Positions 17,404 to 26,333 of a stretch of 64,000 bases of DNA are shown one piece after another. The notes below the pieces were generated by a model, which worked only from the letters and a program-made list of their open reading frames with translations, was not told where the DNA came from and ran no database searches. The position numbers and the translations under genes are program-made. The stretch covers positions 274,514 to 338,513 of the forward strand of contig DELZ01000003.1 in NCBI GenBank assembly GCA_002354635.1, read 5' to 3'. This stretch comes from Sphingomonadales bacterium UBA2683 (GTDB taxonomy: Bacteria; Pseudomonadota; Alphaproteobacteria; Sphingomonadales; Sphingomonadaceae). Each line of letters begins with the position of its first letter. The first letter of the stretch is position 1.

Positions 17404-18489
17404 ATGCGCGGCGCTATGCCCCGTATTCTTGCCTGCCTTTCGCTATTTTTCTTTCTGGTCCCGGTTACCTATGTGCGTGGCCCCGCGCCGCCAACAAATG
17501 AGAGTCAATATATAGCCATCGAGCCGATCGCCCTGAATGCAAAAGACCCGACCCGCACGCGGGTCGGCCAGCTCGCCTTTCTGGGCGGCTGGAAAATCAC
17601 CAGTGACAATGGCGAGTTCGGCGGCATATCTTCCATGGCGGCATTGCCGGACAACCGGTTCCTGATGCTCAGCGACAATGGCTCGCTGGTCGGCTTCACA
17701 CTGGACGAGCGCGATCACAAAGCGATTCGTCCGTTCATAGCGCCGCTTCCCGACGGCCCGGCCAAACCCAATGAATTTGCCCGGCAAAATTGGGACGCCG
17801 AATCCTTTCTCCACGACCCCGGCACCGGTCAGTTTTGGGTCGGCTACGAACATCAGCACAGTATCTGGCGCTACGGATCGTCCCTGTCCCGCAAAGAATC
17901 AGCGAATTTTCCGGCAGCGATACAAAACTGGCCGGAAAATGGCGGCGCCGAGGCCATGCTCCGGCTACCCGACGGTCGCTTTCTGGTCTTCTCCGAGTCT
18001 GCGCGATATAAAAAGGGTGGCTATCAGGCGTTCGTGTTTGACGGCGATGCGTCCGAAACAGGCAGCAAACCCGTGGCTTTTGGATATCGCCCGCCGGACG
18101 GCTACAAGCTGACAGACGCGGTCCTGCTGGACGACAGGTCGGCCCTGATGCTTCACCGGCGCTTTACGCCACTTGGCGGCTTTTCCGCGATCCTGTCGAT
18201 CGCGCAACTGGCGGATTTCAAGCCGGGTCAAGTTGCGACATCCACCCCGATCGCAACGTTGAGGCCTCCGCTCAAAGTCGACAATATGGAGGCACTGGCG
18301 ATCGCGCCGGACGCTGATGGAGTCATTGTCTGGATCGCCTCGGATGACAATTTCAGCGCGTTGCAGGAATCGCTGCTGCTGAAATTCCGGTTGCTCATGG
18401 GCAAATCAACGAAGAACACCGAAGGCGCGGAGCGCCATAACGAAAAAGCCGGAGCGAGCCCCGGCTTTTCAACGTTCGAATCAGATTGA
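17404..18489 (+). CDS. Esterase-like/phytase-like beta-propeller exported protein
   Basis: 361 aa with an N-terminal hydrophobic segment (ILACLSLFFFLVPVTYV) that is probably a signal peptide. The body fits the 'esterase-like activity of phytase' family (GGISSMAALPDNRFLMLSDN, GAEAMLRLPDGRFLVFSES, VDNMEALAIAPD). The start may instead be the ATG at 17416. The last ~15 codons run through a hairpin that also works as the rpmB terminator (18444-18469), so the C-terminal tail HNEKAGASPGFSTFESD is probably non-functional sequence. Confidence 0.8.
   Translation: MRGAMPRILACLSLFFFLVPVTYVRGPAPPTNESQYIAIEPIALNAKDPTRTRVGQLAFLGGWKITSDNGEFGGISSMAALPDNRFLMLSDNGSLVGFTLDERDHKAIRPFIAPLPDGPAKPNEFARQNWDAESFLHDPGTGQFWVGYEHQHSIWRYGSSLSRKESANFPAAIQNWPENGGAEAMLRLPDGRFLVFSESARYKKGGYQAFVFDGDASETGSKPVAFGYRPPDGYKLTDAVLLDDRSALMLHRRFTPLGGFSAILSIAQLADFKPGQVATSTPIATLRPPLKVDNMEALAIAPDADGVIVWIASDDNFSALQESLLLKFRLLMGKSTKNTEGAERHNEKAGASPGFSTFESD
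18444..18469 (-). terminator. Rho-independent terminator of rpmB
   Basis: Stem AAAAGCCGG / CCGGCTTTT with an eight-base loop. Read on the minus strand it follows the rpmB stop by 24 bases and ends in TTTTT. It lies inside the 3' end of the convergent phytase-like reading frame, so it is probably bidirectional. Confidence 0.75.
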
Positions 18490-18493
18490 TCGC

Positions 18494-18784
18494 TTAAGCG
18501 GTCGCAACCTGCTTTTTCACGATTTCCTTTTTGAGTCGCTTCACCCGCAGGCTCAGCTTGTCGTCCTTGGTTTTCAGCAACCAGTTGTCGAGGCCGCCAA
18601 CATGTTCCACCGAACGCAGGCCGTGCGTCGAAACGCGAAGCTTCACGCCCTTGCCGAGTGTATCGGACAGCAGCGTCACATTTTGCAGGTTGGGCAAAAA
18701 TGTTTTCTTGGTCCGGTTTTTGGCGTGCGACACATTATTGCCTACCAGCCGAGTCTTACCTGTCAGTTCGCAAATCCGCGACAT
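18494..18784 (-). CDS. rpmB: 50S ribosomal protein L28
   Basis: 96 aa from MSRICELTGK, the conserved L28 N-terminus; a 27-residue upstream extension was rejected. The TKKTFLPNLQ block and the basic tail RVKRLKKEIVKK match alphaproteobacterial L28, which carries the longer C-terminus. Part of the large ribosomal subunit. Followed by a terminator and divergent from tadA. Confidence 0.97.
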   Translation of the reverse strand: MSRICELTGKTRLVGNNVSHAKNRTKKTFLPNLQNVTLLSDTLGKGVKLRVSTHGLRSVEHVGGLDNWLLKTKDDKLSLRVKRLKKEIVKKQVATA

Positions 18785-18936
18785 CGTAAAAGTCCAATTT
18801 CTTGTTATTGAATGATTCCCAGCGGGAAAGAGCGGTCCCCTAACCGTAATCAGCCCATGCGTCAAGCATCTCCGGGCATTTTACGCGATCTCGCTCACCT
18901 ATGGTCATCCCGTCACTTCCGCGCTAATCGATAGGC

Positions 18937-19395
18937 ATGGCAGCAGCAAAATTTACTTCTTTCATGGGCGATGCGCTGGCTTTGGCCCAGGCGGCAATCG
19001 CCGTCGGCGAAGTACCTGTCGGGGCGGTTGTCGTCAAAGATGGCAAGATCATCGGCCGCGGCCATAATCATACCCGAATCGATCACGACCCCACCGCCCA
19101 TGCCGAAATCGTCGCGATTCGGCAGGCGACACAGTTTCTGGGCAATGACCGGCTGGAAGACTGCGACCTGTGGGTGACGCTGGAACCCTGCACCATGTGC
19201 GCTGGCGCGATCGCCCACGCGCGCATTGGCCGGCTTTATTACGGTGCCGACGATCCCAAGGGCGGGGCCGTGGATAGCGGCGTCCGCTTTTTCGATGCCG
19301 CGACGTGCCATCACAAACCGGAAATCTATGCCGGCATAGAAGGAGAGCGTTCAGCGAAACTGCTGCTGGATTTTTTCAAGGAGCGCCGCGACTAG
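18937..19395 (+). CDS. tadA: tRNA-specific adenosine deaminase
   Basis: 152 aa. The zinc-deaminase motifs HAEI and PCTMCAGA (the three zinc ligands and the catalytic Glu) are intact, with VGAVVVKDGKIIGRGHN upstream. It converts A34 to inosine in tRNA-Arg(ACG). No strong ribosome-binding site is visible. It converges on the LytTR gene with only three bases between stops, so termination may be shared. Confidence 0.95.
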   Translation: MAAAKFTSFMGDALALAQAAIAVGEVPVGAVVVKDGKIIGRGHNHTRIDHDPTAHAEIVAIRQATQFLGNDRLEDCDLWVTLEPCTMCAGAIAHARIGRLYYGADDPKGGAVDSGVRFFDAATCHHKPEIYAGIEGERSAKLLLDFFKERRD

Positions 19396-19398
19396 CTC

Positions 19399-20199
19399 CT
19401 AGTGCACGAACCGCGCGACCACATCCCGGTAGCTGCGGCTGACCTTCACCTGCGCGCCTGACCCCAGCACCAGAAAACATTCGCCGTTGGTATGCGGCTT
19501 CACTTCCCGGACCTGGCTCAGATTGACGATGGTGGAGCGATGCACCCGCTGGAAATTGCGCGGATCGAGCCGCTTTTCCAGATCCTTCATCGTCTCGCGG
19601 AGGATCAGGCTGTTGTCGGCGGTATAGATGCACATATAGTCACCGGCGGCGTCGATCCGTTCGATCGTATCGACATCGACCCGGAAAATCTGGCCGCGAT
19701 CTTTGACATTGATCAGCTTTTCATAGCGATTCGCCGACGCGGGTTCGTCCGAATCATCCATATTGGCCATTGCGTCGGGCGCCACTTCGCTGAGCACATT
19801 TTTCAGCTTCTCGAGTTCGGCACCGCCGCGTTTTTCCAGCAGCCGCTTGCGCACCCGGTCAATCGCATCCGCCAACCGGTCTTCCTCGACCGGTTTGACC
19901 AGATAGTCGATCGCCTCTGCCTCGAAGGCGCGGACCGCGTGTTCGGAATAGGCGGTCACGAATATGAATAATGGCGGTTCGATCTCCATAATACCCTGTA
20001 CCACCGAGAAGCCGTCAAATCCCGGCATCTGGATATCGAGAAACACCAGGTCCGGCTTCAGCGTCTTTATCTTCCGAATCGCTTCCCGGCCATTGCGGCA
20101 GGTGTCGACAATCTCGATGTCGTCAAATTTTTCGAGACGAATCTGCAAACCCTGGATCGCGAGTTTTTCGTCATCGACTAATATCGTCCTGATTGTCAT
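19399..20199 (-). CDS. LytTR-family response regulator
   Basis: 266 aa. A CheY-like receiver (VDDEKLAIQGL; phospho-acceptor Asp in LVFLDIQMPG; K in VKPVEEDR) is followed by a LytTR DNA-binding domain (RGQIFRVDVDTIERIDAAGD, HRSTIVNLSQVREV). The start overlaps the kinase stop (ATGA), so it is co-translated with its sensor. LytTR regulators in sphingomonads act on cell-envelope or stress genes, but no target is visible here. Confidence 0.93.
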   Translation of the reverse strand: MTIRTILVDDEKLAIQGLQIRLEKFDDIEIVDTCRNGREAIRKIKTLKPDLVFLDIQMPGFDGFSVVQGIMEIEPPLFIFVTAYSEHAVRAFEAEAIDYLVKPVEEDRLADAIDRVRKRLLEKRGGAELEKLKNVLSEVAPDAMANMDDSDEPASANRYEKLINVKDRGQIFRVDVDTIERIDAAGDYMCIYTADNSLILRETMKDLEKRLDPRNFQRVHRSTIVNLSQVREVKPHTNGECFLVLGSGAQVKVSRSYRDVVARFVH

Positions 20200-21428
20200 G
20201 TTTTTATATCCTTATGCTGGAATGATGCCATCGCCGGCGCATCTATCGGCTCCCGCTGACGGTCATCACTGGATGCATGCTCCCCAAAAATAGTCTCGTT
20301 TCTCACCTGTTCGTCGGTCGCGGATTGATCCGCTGCTTCCCGCTCGATCTGTTCTCTCGTTTCAAATGGCAAGGCAATGATGACCGAAAAGCCCTCGCCA
20401 GGCGACGAACGCGTTTCGAATATCGCGCCTTCTCCATAGGCTTGGTTTAATCGCTCCTGAATATTTCCGAGCCCGACGCCGGTCGATTCGGATTTTCTGG
20501 TCGTCGAGCCGGTTTTGCCGGGCCCGGTATCCGAAACGGTTATCCGCAACTTGTCGCCGTCGAGAAAGGCCGCGACCGAGATGTCTGCCCCTTCTTCCTG
20601 CGGCGTCACAGCATATTTGATCGCATTTTCGACCAGCGGTTGGAGCAACAGGGATGGCAACAAGGCATCACGCACTGCCGGATCGATATCAAAATGCGAC
20701 CGCAACCGGTCCTCGAAGCGCATTTTCTCGATATCCAGATAGAGATGCAGTGTTTCCACCTCCTGTGCCAGCGTCACCCGGCTATGGACCTCGTTGACCA
20801 GGGTGTGGCGCAGGAAGGACGACAGGCGCGACAGCATGGCGTTGGCCGGCTCGGTCTGGCGCAACAGCACCAGCGTCGAAATGCTGTTCAGCGTGTTGAA
20901 CAGGAAATGGGGATTGAGCTGATAGCGCAACATCGCCAGCTGCGCGCGGGTCGCCTGCGCCTCCAGCTGCAGCAGCTGATCATTCTGCTCCTCGACTCGC
21001 AGAAAGAAGTTGATGGCATAATAAAGCGCCGACCATGAACCGAGCAGCATGATGCCGAGGAACAGCGAGCCAAGGAACAATGTCCCGAACGCGGTCTCCG
21101 TCGCCGGATTCTGGATCAGGAAAACCCAGGCATCGATGAAGGCATAGAGCGCTGCCGCGACCGTCAATATCGCGGCGGTGCTGCTCCATGTCACAATCGG
21201 GCGACGGTGAATCAGATTCTTGTAGACCACCGACAGCAGCAGCGAGATCGAATAGCCGGTTATGGTCGAAATGATCACCGGCACCAGGAAGCTCAGCGGC
21301 AGTCCGTTGGAAATTCCGCCGATCGCGCGCAAAATAAGTGCACCGGCCCAGCCCGCAGATTGCAGGTTCCAGAATGCCCGGTTCTTGTTGCCAAAAAACG
21401 GCTGGGGTCGAATATCCATTACGGCCAT
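20196..21428 (-). CDS. LytS-like membrane histidine kinase
   Basis: 410 aa from the ATG at 21428; an upstream ATG at 21518 would add 30 residues. Four or five hydrophobic segments fill residues 15-170, then a coiled coil (EEQNDQLLQLEAQATRAQLA), the His_kinase domain with the phospho-accepting histidine in QLNPHFLFNTLNS, and a HATPase domain (LLLQPLVENAIKYA, VSDTGPG, GVGLGNIQERL). It forms a two-component pair with the downstream LytTR gene. Confidence 0.9.
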   Translation of the reverse strand: MAVMDIRPQPFFGNKNRAFWNLQSAGWAGALILRAIGGISNGLPLSFLVPVIISTITGYSISLLLSVVYKNLIHRRPIVTWSSTAAILTVAAALYAFIDAWVFLIQNPATETAFGTLFLGSLFLGIMLLGSWSALYYAINFFLRVEEQNDQLLQLEAQATRAQLAMLRYQLNPHFLFNTLNSISTLVLLRQTEPANAMLSRLSSFLRHTLVNEVHSRVTLAQEVETLHLYLDIEKMRFEDRLRSHFDIDPAVRDALLPSLLLQPLVENAIKYAVTPQEEGADISVAAFLDGDKLRITVSDTGPGKTGSTTRKSESTGVGLGNIQERLNQAYGEGAIFETRSSPGEGFSVIIALPFETREQIEREAADQSATDEQVRNETIFGEHASSDDRQREPIDAPAMASFQHKDIKT

Positions 21429-21589
21429 CTGGCTATCTATAGCGGGGCATTGCCGCTTGGGGAAGAATCGCCTATCATTTGCGCAAATAAGACGACGGAG
21501 GCGCTGCTTTTCGATCAAATTGCAAAGACACTTGCATTATCGACCGGAAAATTGTGGCTGAAGATCGGCAACAGACAAAGGAGAATATC

Positions 21590-22171
21590 ATGGGTGGCCC
21601 CAACGAAGTCAGAGCTAAATTCCCTTCCATGGAAGAGGGCTCACAGGAAGACTGGCAGATCATTGGCGGGCACTTTGGTCCCTTTGCCAGCAAGGTTGCT
21701 GACCGTGTCCTCGACCATCTGAAGCTGCTGGACGGCGATTTTGGTGGCTTTCCGATCGATCGCATGCAGCACAGCCTGCAGACTGCGACCCGCGCGCATC
21801 GTGATGGCCGGGACGAGGAATATGTGGTGATGGCCTTGCTCCATGATGTGGGCGATACGCTTGGTACCTATAATCATCCCGATATTGCCGCAGCGATCCT
21901 GAAACCTTTCGTCAGCGCGAAAAACCACTGGATCACCGAAAAGCACGGCATTTTCCAGGGCTATTATTTCTTCCACTATCTGGGCCAGGATCGCGATATG
22001 CGCGAACAGTTCCGCGGCCATGAGCATTTTGAAGATTGTGCGGAATTCTGCGCGAAATACGATCAAACGGCCTTTGATGCCAATTATGATACTGCGCCGC
22101 TGGAATTTTTTGAACCGATGGTCCGCCGCGTCATGGCGCGCCCGGTCAACAGCATCTACGTCACCGAGTAA
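21590..22171 (+). CDS. HD-domain protein (PhnZ/inositol-oxygenase-like)
   Basis: 193 aa from the ATG behind AAAGGAGA; a 12-residue extension upstream was dropped. An HD-type metal site is visible: H61 in QHSLQTATRA, H85-D86 in ALLHDVGD, H96 in TYNHPD and a later HYLG. The arrangement resembles the mixed-valent di-iron HD oxygenases (PhnZ, MIOX) more than phosphohydrolases, but no phosphonate genes are nearby, so function is not assigned. It stands alone between a divergent kinase and a convergent HxlR gene. Confidence 0.75.
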   Translation: MGGPNEVRAKFPSMEEGSQEDWQIIGGHFGPFASKVADRVLDHLKLLDGDFGGFPIDRMQHSLQTATRAHRDGRDEEYVVMALLHDVGDTLGTYNHPDIAAAILKPFVSAKNHWITEKHGIFQGYYFFHYLGQDRDMREQFRGHEHFEDCAEFCAKYDQTAFDANYDTAPLEFFEPMVRRVMARPVNSIYVTE

Positions 22172-22190
22172 GGCCGGTAGAGACGGGTCT

Positions 22191-22730
22191 TCAGGCGGCT
22201 GAAGACTCGCCGATTTTCCTGAGATGACGGACGACCATATCATCGCGATTGGTGCCGTCTGAATTCTGGTTCAATTCCGACTCATCGATCCAGCACAGAT
22301 CGTCCATTTCAAGAAGCCGGTCATCATGCGCCCGCATGCTGATCCGTCGAATCGGCTGGCGGTCCCGCGAATCGCACAATATCGGATTGGACGGCACGCC
22401 GGTTTCCCATCGTTCGCCCCATTGGCGCAGCGCGATCATGGTCGGCAGCAGATCCTGCCCTTTGTCGGTTAGTCTGTACTCGACCTTCCGCTTGTCATGA
22501 TCGCAGGGACGGCGGGTCATGATCCCGGCTTCCACCATGCGGGTTAGCCGGTTGGCCAATATGTTGCGGGCGATACCGATTTCCGACAAAAAATCCTCGA
22601 AGTGCCCGACTCCGTTGAGCGCCGCGCGCAATATCATGAAGCACCAGCGCTCGCCGATGACTTCCAGTGATACGGGCAGGCTGCACTCGCCACCGGCCAT
22701 ACTCGATAAATCTTCTCTGATTTTGTCCAT
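22191..22730 (-). CDS. HxlR-family winged-helix regulator
   Basis: 179 aa. The HxlR wHTH spans about residues 15-105 (VSLEVIGERWCFMILRAAL, NILANRLTRMVEAGIM, YRLTDKGQDL). The 70-residue C-terminal extension is not typical and is hydrophilic. HxlR proteins often sense electrophiles or redox state through cysteine; C16 and C29 lie near the HTH. It diverges from the CC_3452 gene, and a repeated motif in the shared promoter region is a candidate operator. Confidence 0.88.
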   Translation of the reverse strand: MDKIREDLSSMAGGECSLPVSLEVIGERWCFMILRAALNGVGHFEDFLSEIGIARNILANRLTRMVEAGIMTRRPCDHDKRKVEYRLTDKGQDLLPTMIALRQWGERWETGVPSNPILCDSRDRQPIRRISMRAHDDRLLEMDDLCWIDESELNQNSDGTNRDDMVVRHLRKIGESSAA

Positions 22731-22783
22731 AAAACCTATCCTAAACCAGTTTATTGGCGAGTGCGAAAAAAATATAAGTTTTT

Positions 22784-22845
22784 AGTTGCAACTTAAAACC
22801 TATTAATATAAGTATTGATTCGCAACCTAAATTGCAACCCAAAAT
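22784..22845. promoter_or_regulatory. Repeated motif in the HxlR/CC_3452 divergent region
   Basis: Three direct copies of a GCAAC-pyrimidine-pyrimidine-AAA motif begin at 22788, 22822 and 22834, and the first is part of a 10-bp palindrome AGTTGCAACT (22784-22793). The region is much more AT-rich than the genes around it. A binding site for the divergent HxlR regulator is the natural reading. Confidence 0.4.
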
Positions 22846-22903
22846 TTCTCCCCTCCGGGCTTCACCAAAATGGCTCGGGAACAGATTGAAGAAAGGAAAT
22901 ATC

Positions 22904-23233
22904 ATGCTTCTCTCCCAAAGCCCGCTTCGCGCCGCGATTATCTTCTCCATTGCCGCGTTGACATCGCTCACCCTGTTCACCGCGACCACGGCACAGGCAC
23001 GCACGACGGCTATCGCCTATACTGCCGAACTGCAGGCCCCGGTCGAAGCCGCGCAGGAAATTATCAAGGATACCGTCATCCGCTGCACCGGCACCGAATG
23101 CATTGGTGGCCAAAGCAGTTCTGCGCCGCGGACAATTTGCGCCAAGATCGTCGACGAATTCGGCCCGGTCGCCAGCTTCGCCTATAAGGGCGAGGCCTTC
23201 GACGCCGAAGCATTGGCCAAATGCAACGACTGA
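22904..23233 (+). CDS. CC_3452-family small exported protein
   Basis: 109 aa from the ATG behind AAAGGAAA; a 24-residue upstream extension was rejected. The signal peptide (AAIIFSIAALTSLTLF, cleavage after AQA) is followed by a short mature domain with paired cysteines (VIRCTGTECIGG, TICAKI, ALAKCND). The layout matches the CC_3452 family common in sphingomonads and caulobacters; function is unknown. Confidence 0.8.
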   Translation: MLLSQSPLRAAIIFSIAALTSLTLFTATTAQARTTAIAYTAELQAPVEAAQEIIKDTVIRCTGTECIGGQSSSAPRTICAKIVDEFGPVASFAYKGEAFDAEALAKCND

Positions 23234-23305
23234 TCTGATTATCCCCGTCTGACCGGCCTCTCGCTCCCTAATGCGGCCAGTTCACTGGCCCTGCCGGTCA
23301 GCCAT

Positions 23306-23370
23306 AGCGCCGAAGCGAAGCTCCTTTTCCATTCCCCGGAAGATAAGAGCCAGCTTCGGCGCTCTTTTTT
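23306..23370 (+). terminator. Terminator with structured loop before the RSH gene
   Basis: A perfect 11-bp outer stem (AGCGCCGAAGC at 23306 with GCTTCGGCGCT at 23353) is followed by CTTTTTT. The 36-base interior can fold further (GCTC/GAGC, TTCC/GGAA). It ends transcription from the CC_3452 gene 36 bases before the RSH start. The folded loop is larger than in ordinary terminators. Confidence 0.75.
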
Positions 23371-23406
23371 GTTGCCCCGGCCCGGAAAGCGCGACATCTT
23401 CACCCT

Positions 23407-25497
23407 ATGCTGAGGCAATATGAACTGGTGGAACGGGTCCGATCCTATGATCCCGATGCAGATGAAGATCTGATCAACCGCGCCTATGTGTTTTCCGTGC
23501 AGCGGCACGGCAGCCAGAAACGGGCCAGCGGCGATCCCTATTTCAGCCACCCCATCGAGGTCGCCGGCCTGATGACCGATCTCAAGCTGGATCAGCAGAC
23601 AATTGTCACCGCGCTGCTTCACGACACTGTCGAGGATACGCTGACCACGACGGAAGAAATCAGCAAGCTGTTCGGCGACGAAATCGCCAGGCTGGTCGAT
23701 GGCGTAACCAAGCTTTCGACAATCGAGGCGCAGACAGACAACGAGAGGGCTGCGGAGAATCTGCGCAAATTCCTGCTCGCCATGTCCGATGATATCCGCG
23801 TGCTGCTGGTCAAGCTTGCCGATCGCCTGCACAATATGCGGACGCTGCATTTCATAAAGAGCGAAGAAAAGCGGCTGCGGATCGCGCATGAAACAATGGA
23901 TATCTATGCCCCGCTCGCCGAGCGGGTGGGCATGTATGAATATATGCGCGAGATGCAGCTGCTGGCCTTCCAGCACATGGAGCCGGAAGCCTATGAAACG
24001 ATCACCAAAAGGCTGCAGGCAATCAAGGTCGGAGACGAGGGACAGGTAGACAAGATATCCCAGTCGATCCAGAAGGCTCTGGAAAGCGGCGGACTGGTCG
24101 CGGAGGTCAGCGGCCGCGAAAAACATCCCTATTCGATATGGCGCAAGATGCAGGAGCGGCACGTCAGTTTTGAACAGCTGACCGATATCATGGCGTTCCG
24201 CGTGGTTACCGACAATAGCGCGGAATGCTACCGTGCGCTCGGCATATTGCACAAGAAGTGGAAGATGGTACCCGGGCGGTTCAAGGACTATATCTCCACG
24301 CCCAAGCGCAACGGCTATAGTTCTATCCATACAACCATCATGCACGGCACCAACATGCGCGTGGAGATCCAGATCCGCTCGCAGCGCATGCACGAGGACA
24401 ATGAATTCGGTCTCGCCGCGCACTGGGCCTATAAACAGGGCAATCGTCCCGATGGTCAGGCGGGCTGGATCCGCGATCTGATCGAGATTCTGGATCAGGC
24501 CGAAGACGCCGAGGAGCTGCTGGAACACACCAAGCTGGCAATGTACCAGGACCGGATTTTCGCGTTCACACCCAAGGGTACCCTGCTGCAAATGCCACGC
24601 GGTTCGACCACCGTCGATTTCGCCTATGCGGTGCACACCGATCTCGGCAATCAGGCAGTCGGCGCCAAGGTAAACGGCCGGCATGTGCCCCTGCGCACCC
24701 AGCTGCAAAATGGCGATGTCGTCGAAATCCTGAAATCCAAGGGTCAGGAACCGCAGCCCGGCTGGCTCTCCTTTGTCATCACCGGCAAGGCGCGCGCCGC
24801 CATTCGCCGCAATGTCCGGTTCAAGGAACGGGACGAGATGATCGCCATCGGTACCGAGCTGTATGAAGAAATTATCGAGCGTTTACCGGGCAAGATCGGC
24901 AAGCGCGCGATCAAGGCGGCACTGAAACGGCTGAACATGCAAGAGCCCGATGACCTGATGATGGCAATCGGTACCCGCCAGCTTAGCGACCGGGAGGTGA
25001 TGGAAGCGATCATGCCTGGCAGCGTCCATGACAATGATGACGAACGGCAATGGCCCGAACAGGATCGCGCGATTTCGATAAAGGGTCTGACCCCGGGCGT
25101 TGCATTCAACCTCGCAGAATGCTGCCATCCGGTGCCCGGGGACCGTATTGTCGGTCTGCGGCGCAGCGGAGAAAATGTGGAGGTGCATACCATCGACTGC
25201 CAGAGCCTGGCTAATGGTGTGGATGCAGACTGGGTCGATCTGAGCTGGGGCAATGAAAGCGACGGTGCGCCCGCCCGGCTATGCGTGGTGCTTCACAACA
25301 AGCCCGGAACACTTGCCGAAATGGCGGGGATATTCGGCTTTCACAATGCCAATATCCTGAACCTTCGCCTGTCCCACCGCGACGGCCCGTTCCATACGTT
25401 CGACGTCGATCTGGAAGTGCACAATGTCCATCATCTTATGCGGATATTATCGGCCCTGCGCGCATCGGAAGCGGTTGCGCAGGCCGAGCGTGCCTGA
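23407..25497 (+). CDS. Bifunctional (p)ppGpp synthetase/hydrolase (RelA/SpoT homologue)
   Basis: 696 aa, full-length long RSH. Domains in order: HD hydrolase (HDTVEDT intact, so hydrolase-competent), synthetase (FKDYISTPKRNGYSSIHT and EIQIRSQRMHEDNEFGLAAH), TGS (FAFTPKGTLLQMP), a zinc-finger-type segment (ECCHPVPGDRIVG) and C-terminal ACT. Alphaproteobacteria usually carry a single such enzyme (often called rsh, rel or spoT), which sets the stringent response. No ribosome-binding site is evident before the ATG. Confidence 0.96.
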   Translation: MLRQYELVERVRSYDPDADEDLINRAYVFSVQRHGSQKRASGDPYFSHPIEVAGLMTDLKLDQQTIVTALLHDTVEDTLTTTEEISKLFGDEIARLVDGVTKLSTIEAQTDNERAAENLRKFLLAMSDDIRVLLVKLADRLHNMRTLHFIKSEEKRLRIAHETMDIYAPLAERVGMYEYMREMQLLAFQHMEPEAYETITKRLQAIKVGDEGQVDKISQSIQKALESGGLVAEVSGREKHPYSIWRKMQERHVSFEQLTDIMAFRVVTDNSAECYRALGILHKKWKMVPGRFKDYISTPKRNGYSSIHTTIMHGTNMRVEIQIRSQRMHEDNEFGLAAHWAYKQGNRPDGQAGWIRDLIEILDQAEDAEELLEHTKLAMYQDRIFAFTPKGTLLQMPRGSTTVDFAYAVHTDLGNQAVGAKVNGRHVPLRTQLQNGDVVEILKSKGQEPQPGWLSFVITGKARAAIRRNVRFKERDEMIAIGTELYEEIIERLPGKIGKRAIKAALKRLNMQEPDDLMMAIGTRQLSDREVMEAIMPGSVHDNDDERQWPEQDRAISIKGLTPGVAFNLAECCHPVPGDRIVGLRRSGENVEVHTIDCQSLANGVDADWVDLSWGNESDGAPARLCVVLHNKPGTLAEMAGIFGFHNANILNLRLSHRDGPFHTFDVDLEVHNVHHLMRILSALRASEAVAQAERA

Positions 25498-25515
25498 TCG
25501 CAACTGGAGATTTGT

Positions 25516-26091
25516 CTAGGGAGCGGGCGGAGGACCGCCGGGCATACCCTGCGCCTCCATCTGCTGCCGCAGCTCTTCCATTTGTGCCTGGGAAATGAAG
25601 TCCAGCAGGGTCACGTCGAAAATCAGCAGGCTGTTCGGCGGAACCTGTTCCCCCGGAGACGCTTCTCCATAGGCCAGGTCCGACGGAATCCAGATGCGAT
25701 ATTCGCCGCCCTTCTGCATCAGCTGCAGCGCTTCGGAAAAACCGGGAACGACGCCGCCCACTGGCATTGGCGTCTGCTCGTTGGCATCGAACACCGTGCC
25801 GTCGCGTAGCCTGCCTTCATATTTGACCAGTGCGGTATCAGTCGCGGTCGGTGACGGTCCCTCGCCCGGCTTGAGCACCTTGTACTGCAGTCCGGATGCG
25901 GTTGTTTCTACCCCGTCTTCGTCAGCATTGGCCGCGAGAAACTGATCGTTGCTTGCGCCATTGACCACAGCATTCTGGGTTCCCGTATAAGCGAGAGCCA
26001 GAGCCGCGACAGCAATCACCAGCACTCCGAGCCAGATCTTGGTCAGCGAGCCCTTTTTGATGGGATGAATCGGAACCGTCGTAACAGACAT
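25516..26091 (-). CDS. FKBP-type peptidyl-prolyl isomerase
   Basis: 191 aa. An N-terminal membrane anchor (IWLGVLVIAVAALALAYTG) is followed by an FKBP domain (VKYEGRLRDGTVFDANEQ, PVGGVVPGFSEALQLM, YGEASPGEQVPPNSLLIFDV). It is probably a periplasm-facing anchored foldase. It follows rpsU by 35 bases on the same strand and is likely co-transcribed. The C-terminus is a short Met/Gln/Pro-rich tail. Confidence 0.92.
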   Translation of the reverse strand: MSVTTVPIHPIKKGSLTKIWLGVLVIAVAALALAYTGTQNAVVNGASNDQFLAANADEDGVETTASGLQYKVLKPGEGPSPTATDTALVKYEGRLRDGTVFDANEQTPMPVGGVVPGFSEALQLMQKGGEYRIWIPSDLAYGEASPGEQVPPNSLLIFDVTLLDFISQAQMEELRQQMEAQGMPGGPPPAP

Positions 26092-26126
26092 GGGCAGGCT
26101 ACCTTATATTCGTGGAGCCGAAGCGC

Positions 26127-26333
26127 TTAAATCAGACCGTCGCGTTCCATCCGCTTGCGATCCATCTTGCGGGCGCGACGTACGGCAGCAGCCTTTTCGC
26201 GGGCACGCTTCTCGGACGGCTTTTCATAATGGCGGCGAAGCTTCATTTCGCGATAAACGCCTTCACGCTGCAATTTTTTCTTGAGCGCCCGGAGGGCCTG
26301 ATCAACATTATTATCGCGAACCATGATTTGCAT
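26127..26333 (-). CDS. rpsU: 30S ribosomal protein S21
   Basis: 68 aa. The hallmark RDNNVDQALRALKKKLQREG and the basic KRAREKAAAVRRARK tail are present. The MQIMVRD start matches family members. Likely co-transcribed with the downstream FKBP gene. The 259 bases upstream, shared with the divergent class II aldolase gene, show no element I can name. Confidence 0.97.
   Translation of the reverse strand: MQIMVRDNNVDQALRALKKKLQREGVYREMKLRRHYEKPSEKRAREKAAAVRRARKMDRKRMERDGLI

Noticed and set aside
23239..24708. 489-aa minus-strand open frame opposite the RSH gene
   Set aside because: Shadow of the RSH hydrolase and synthetase domains.
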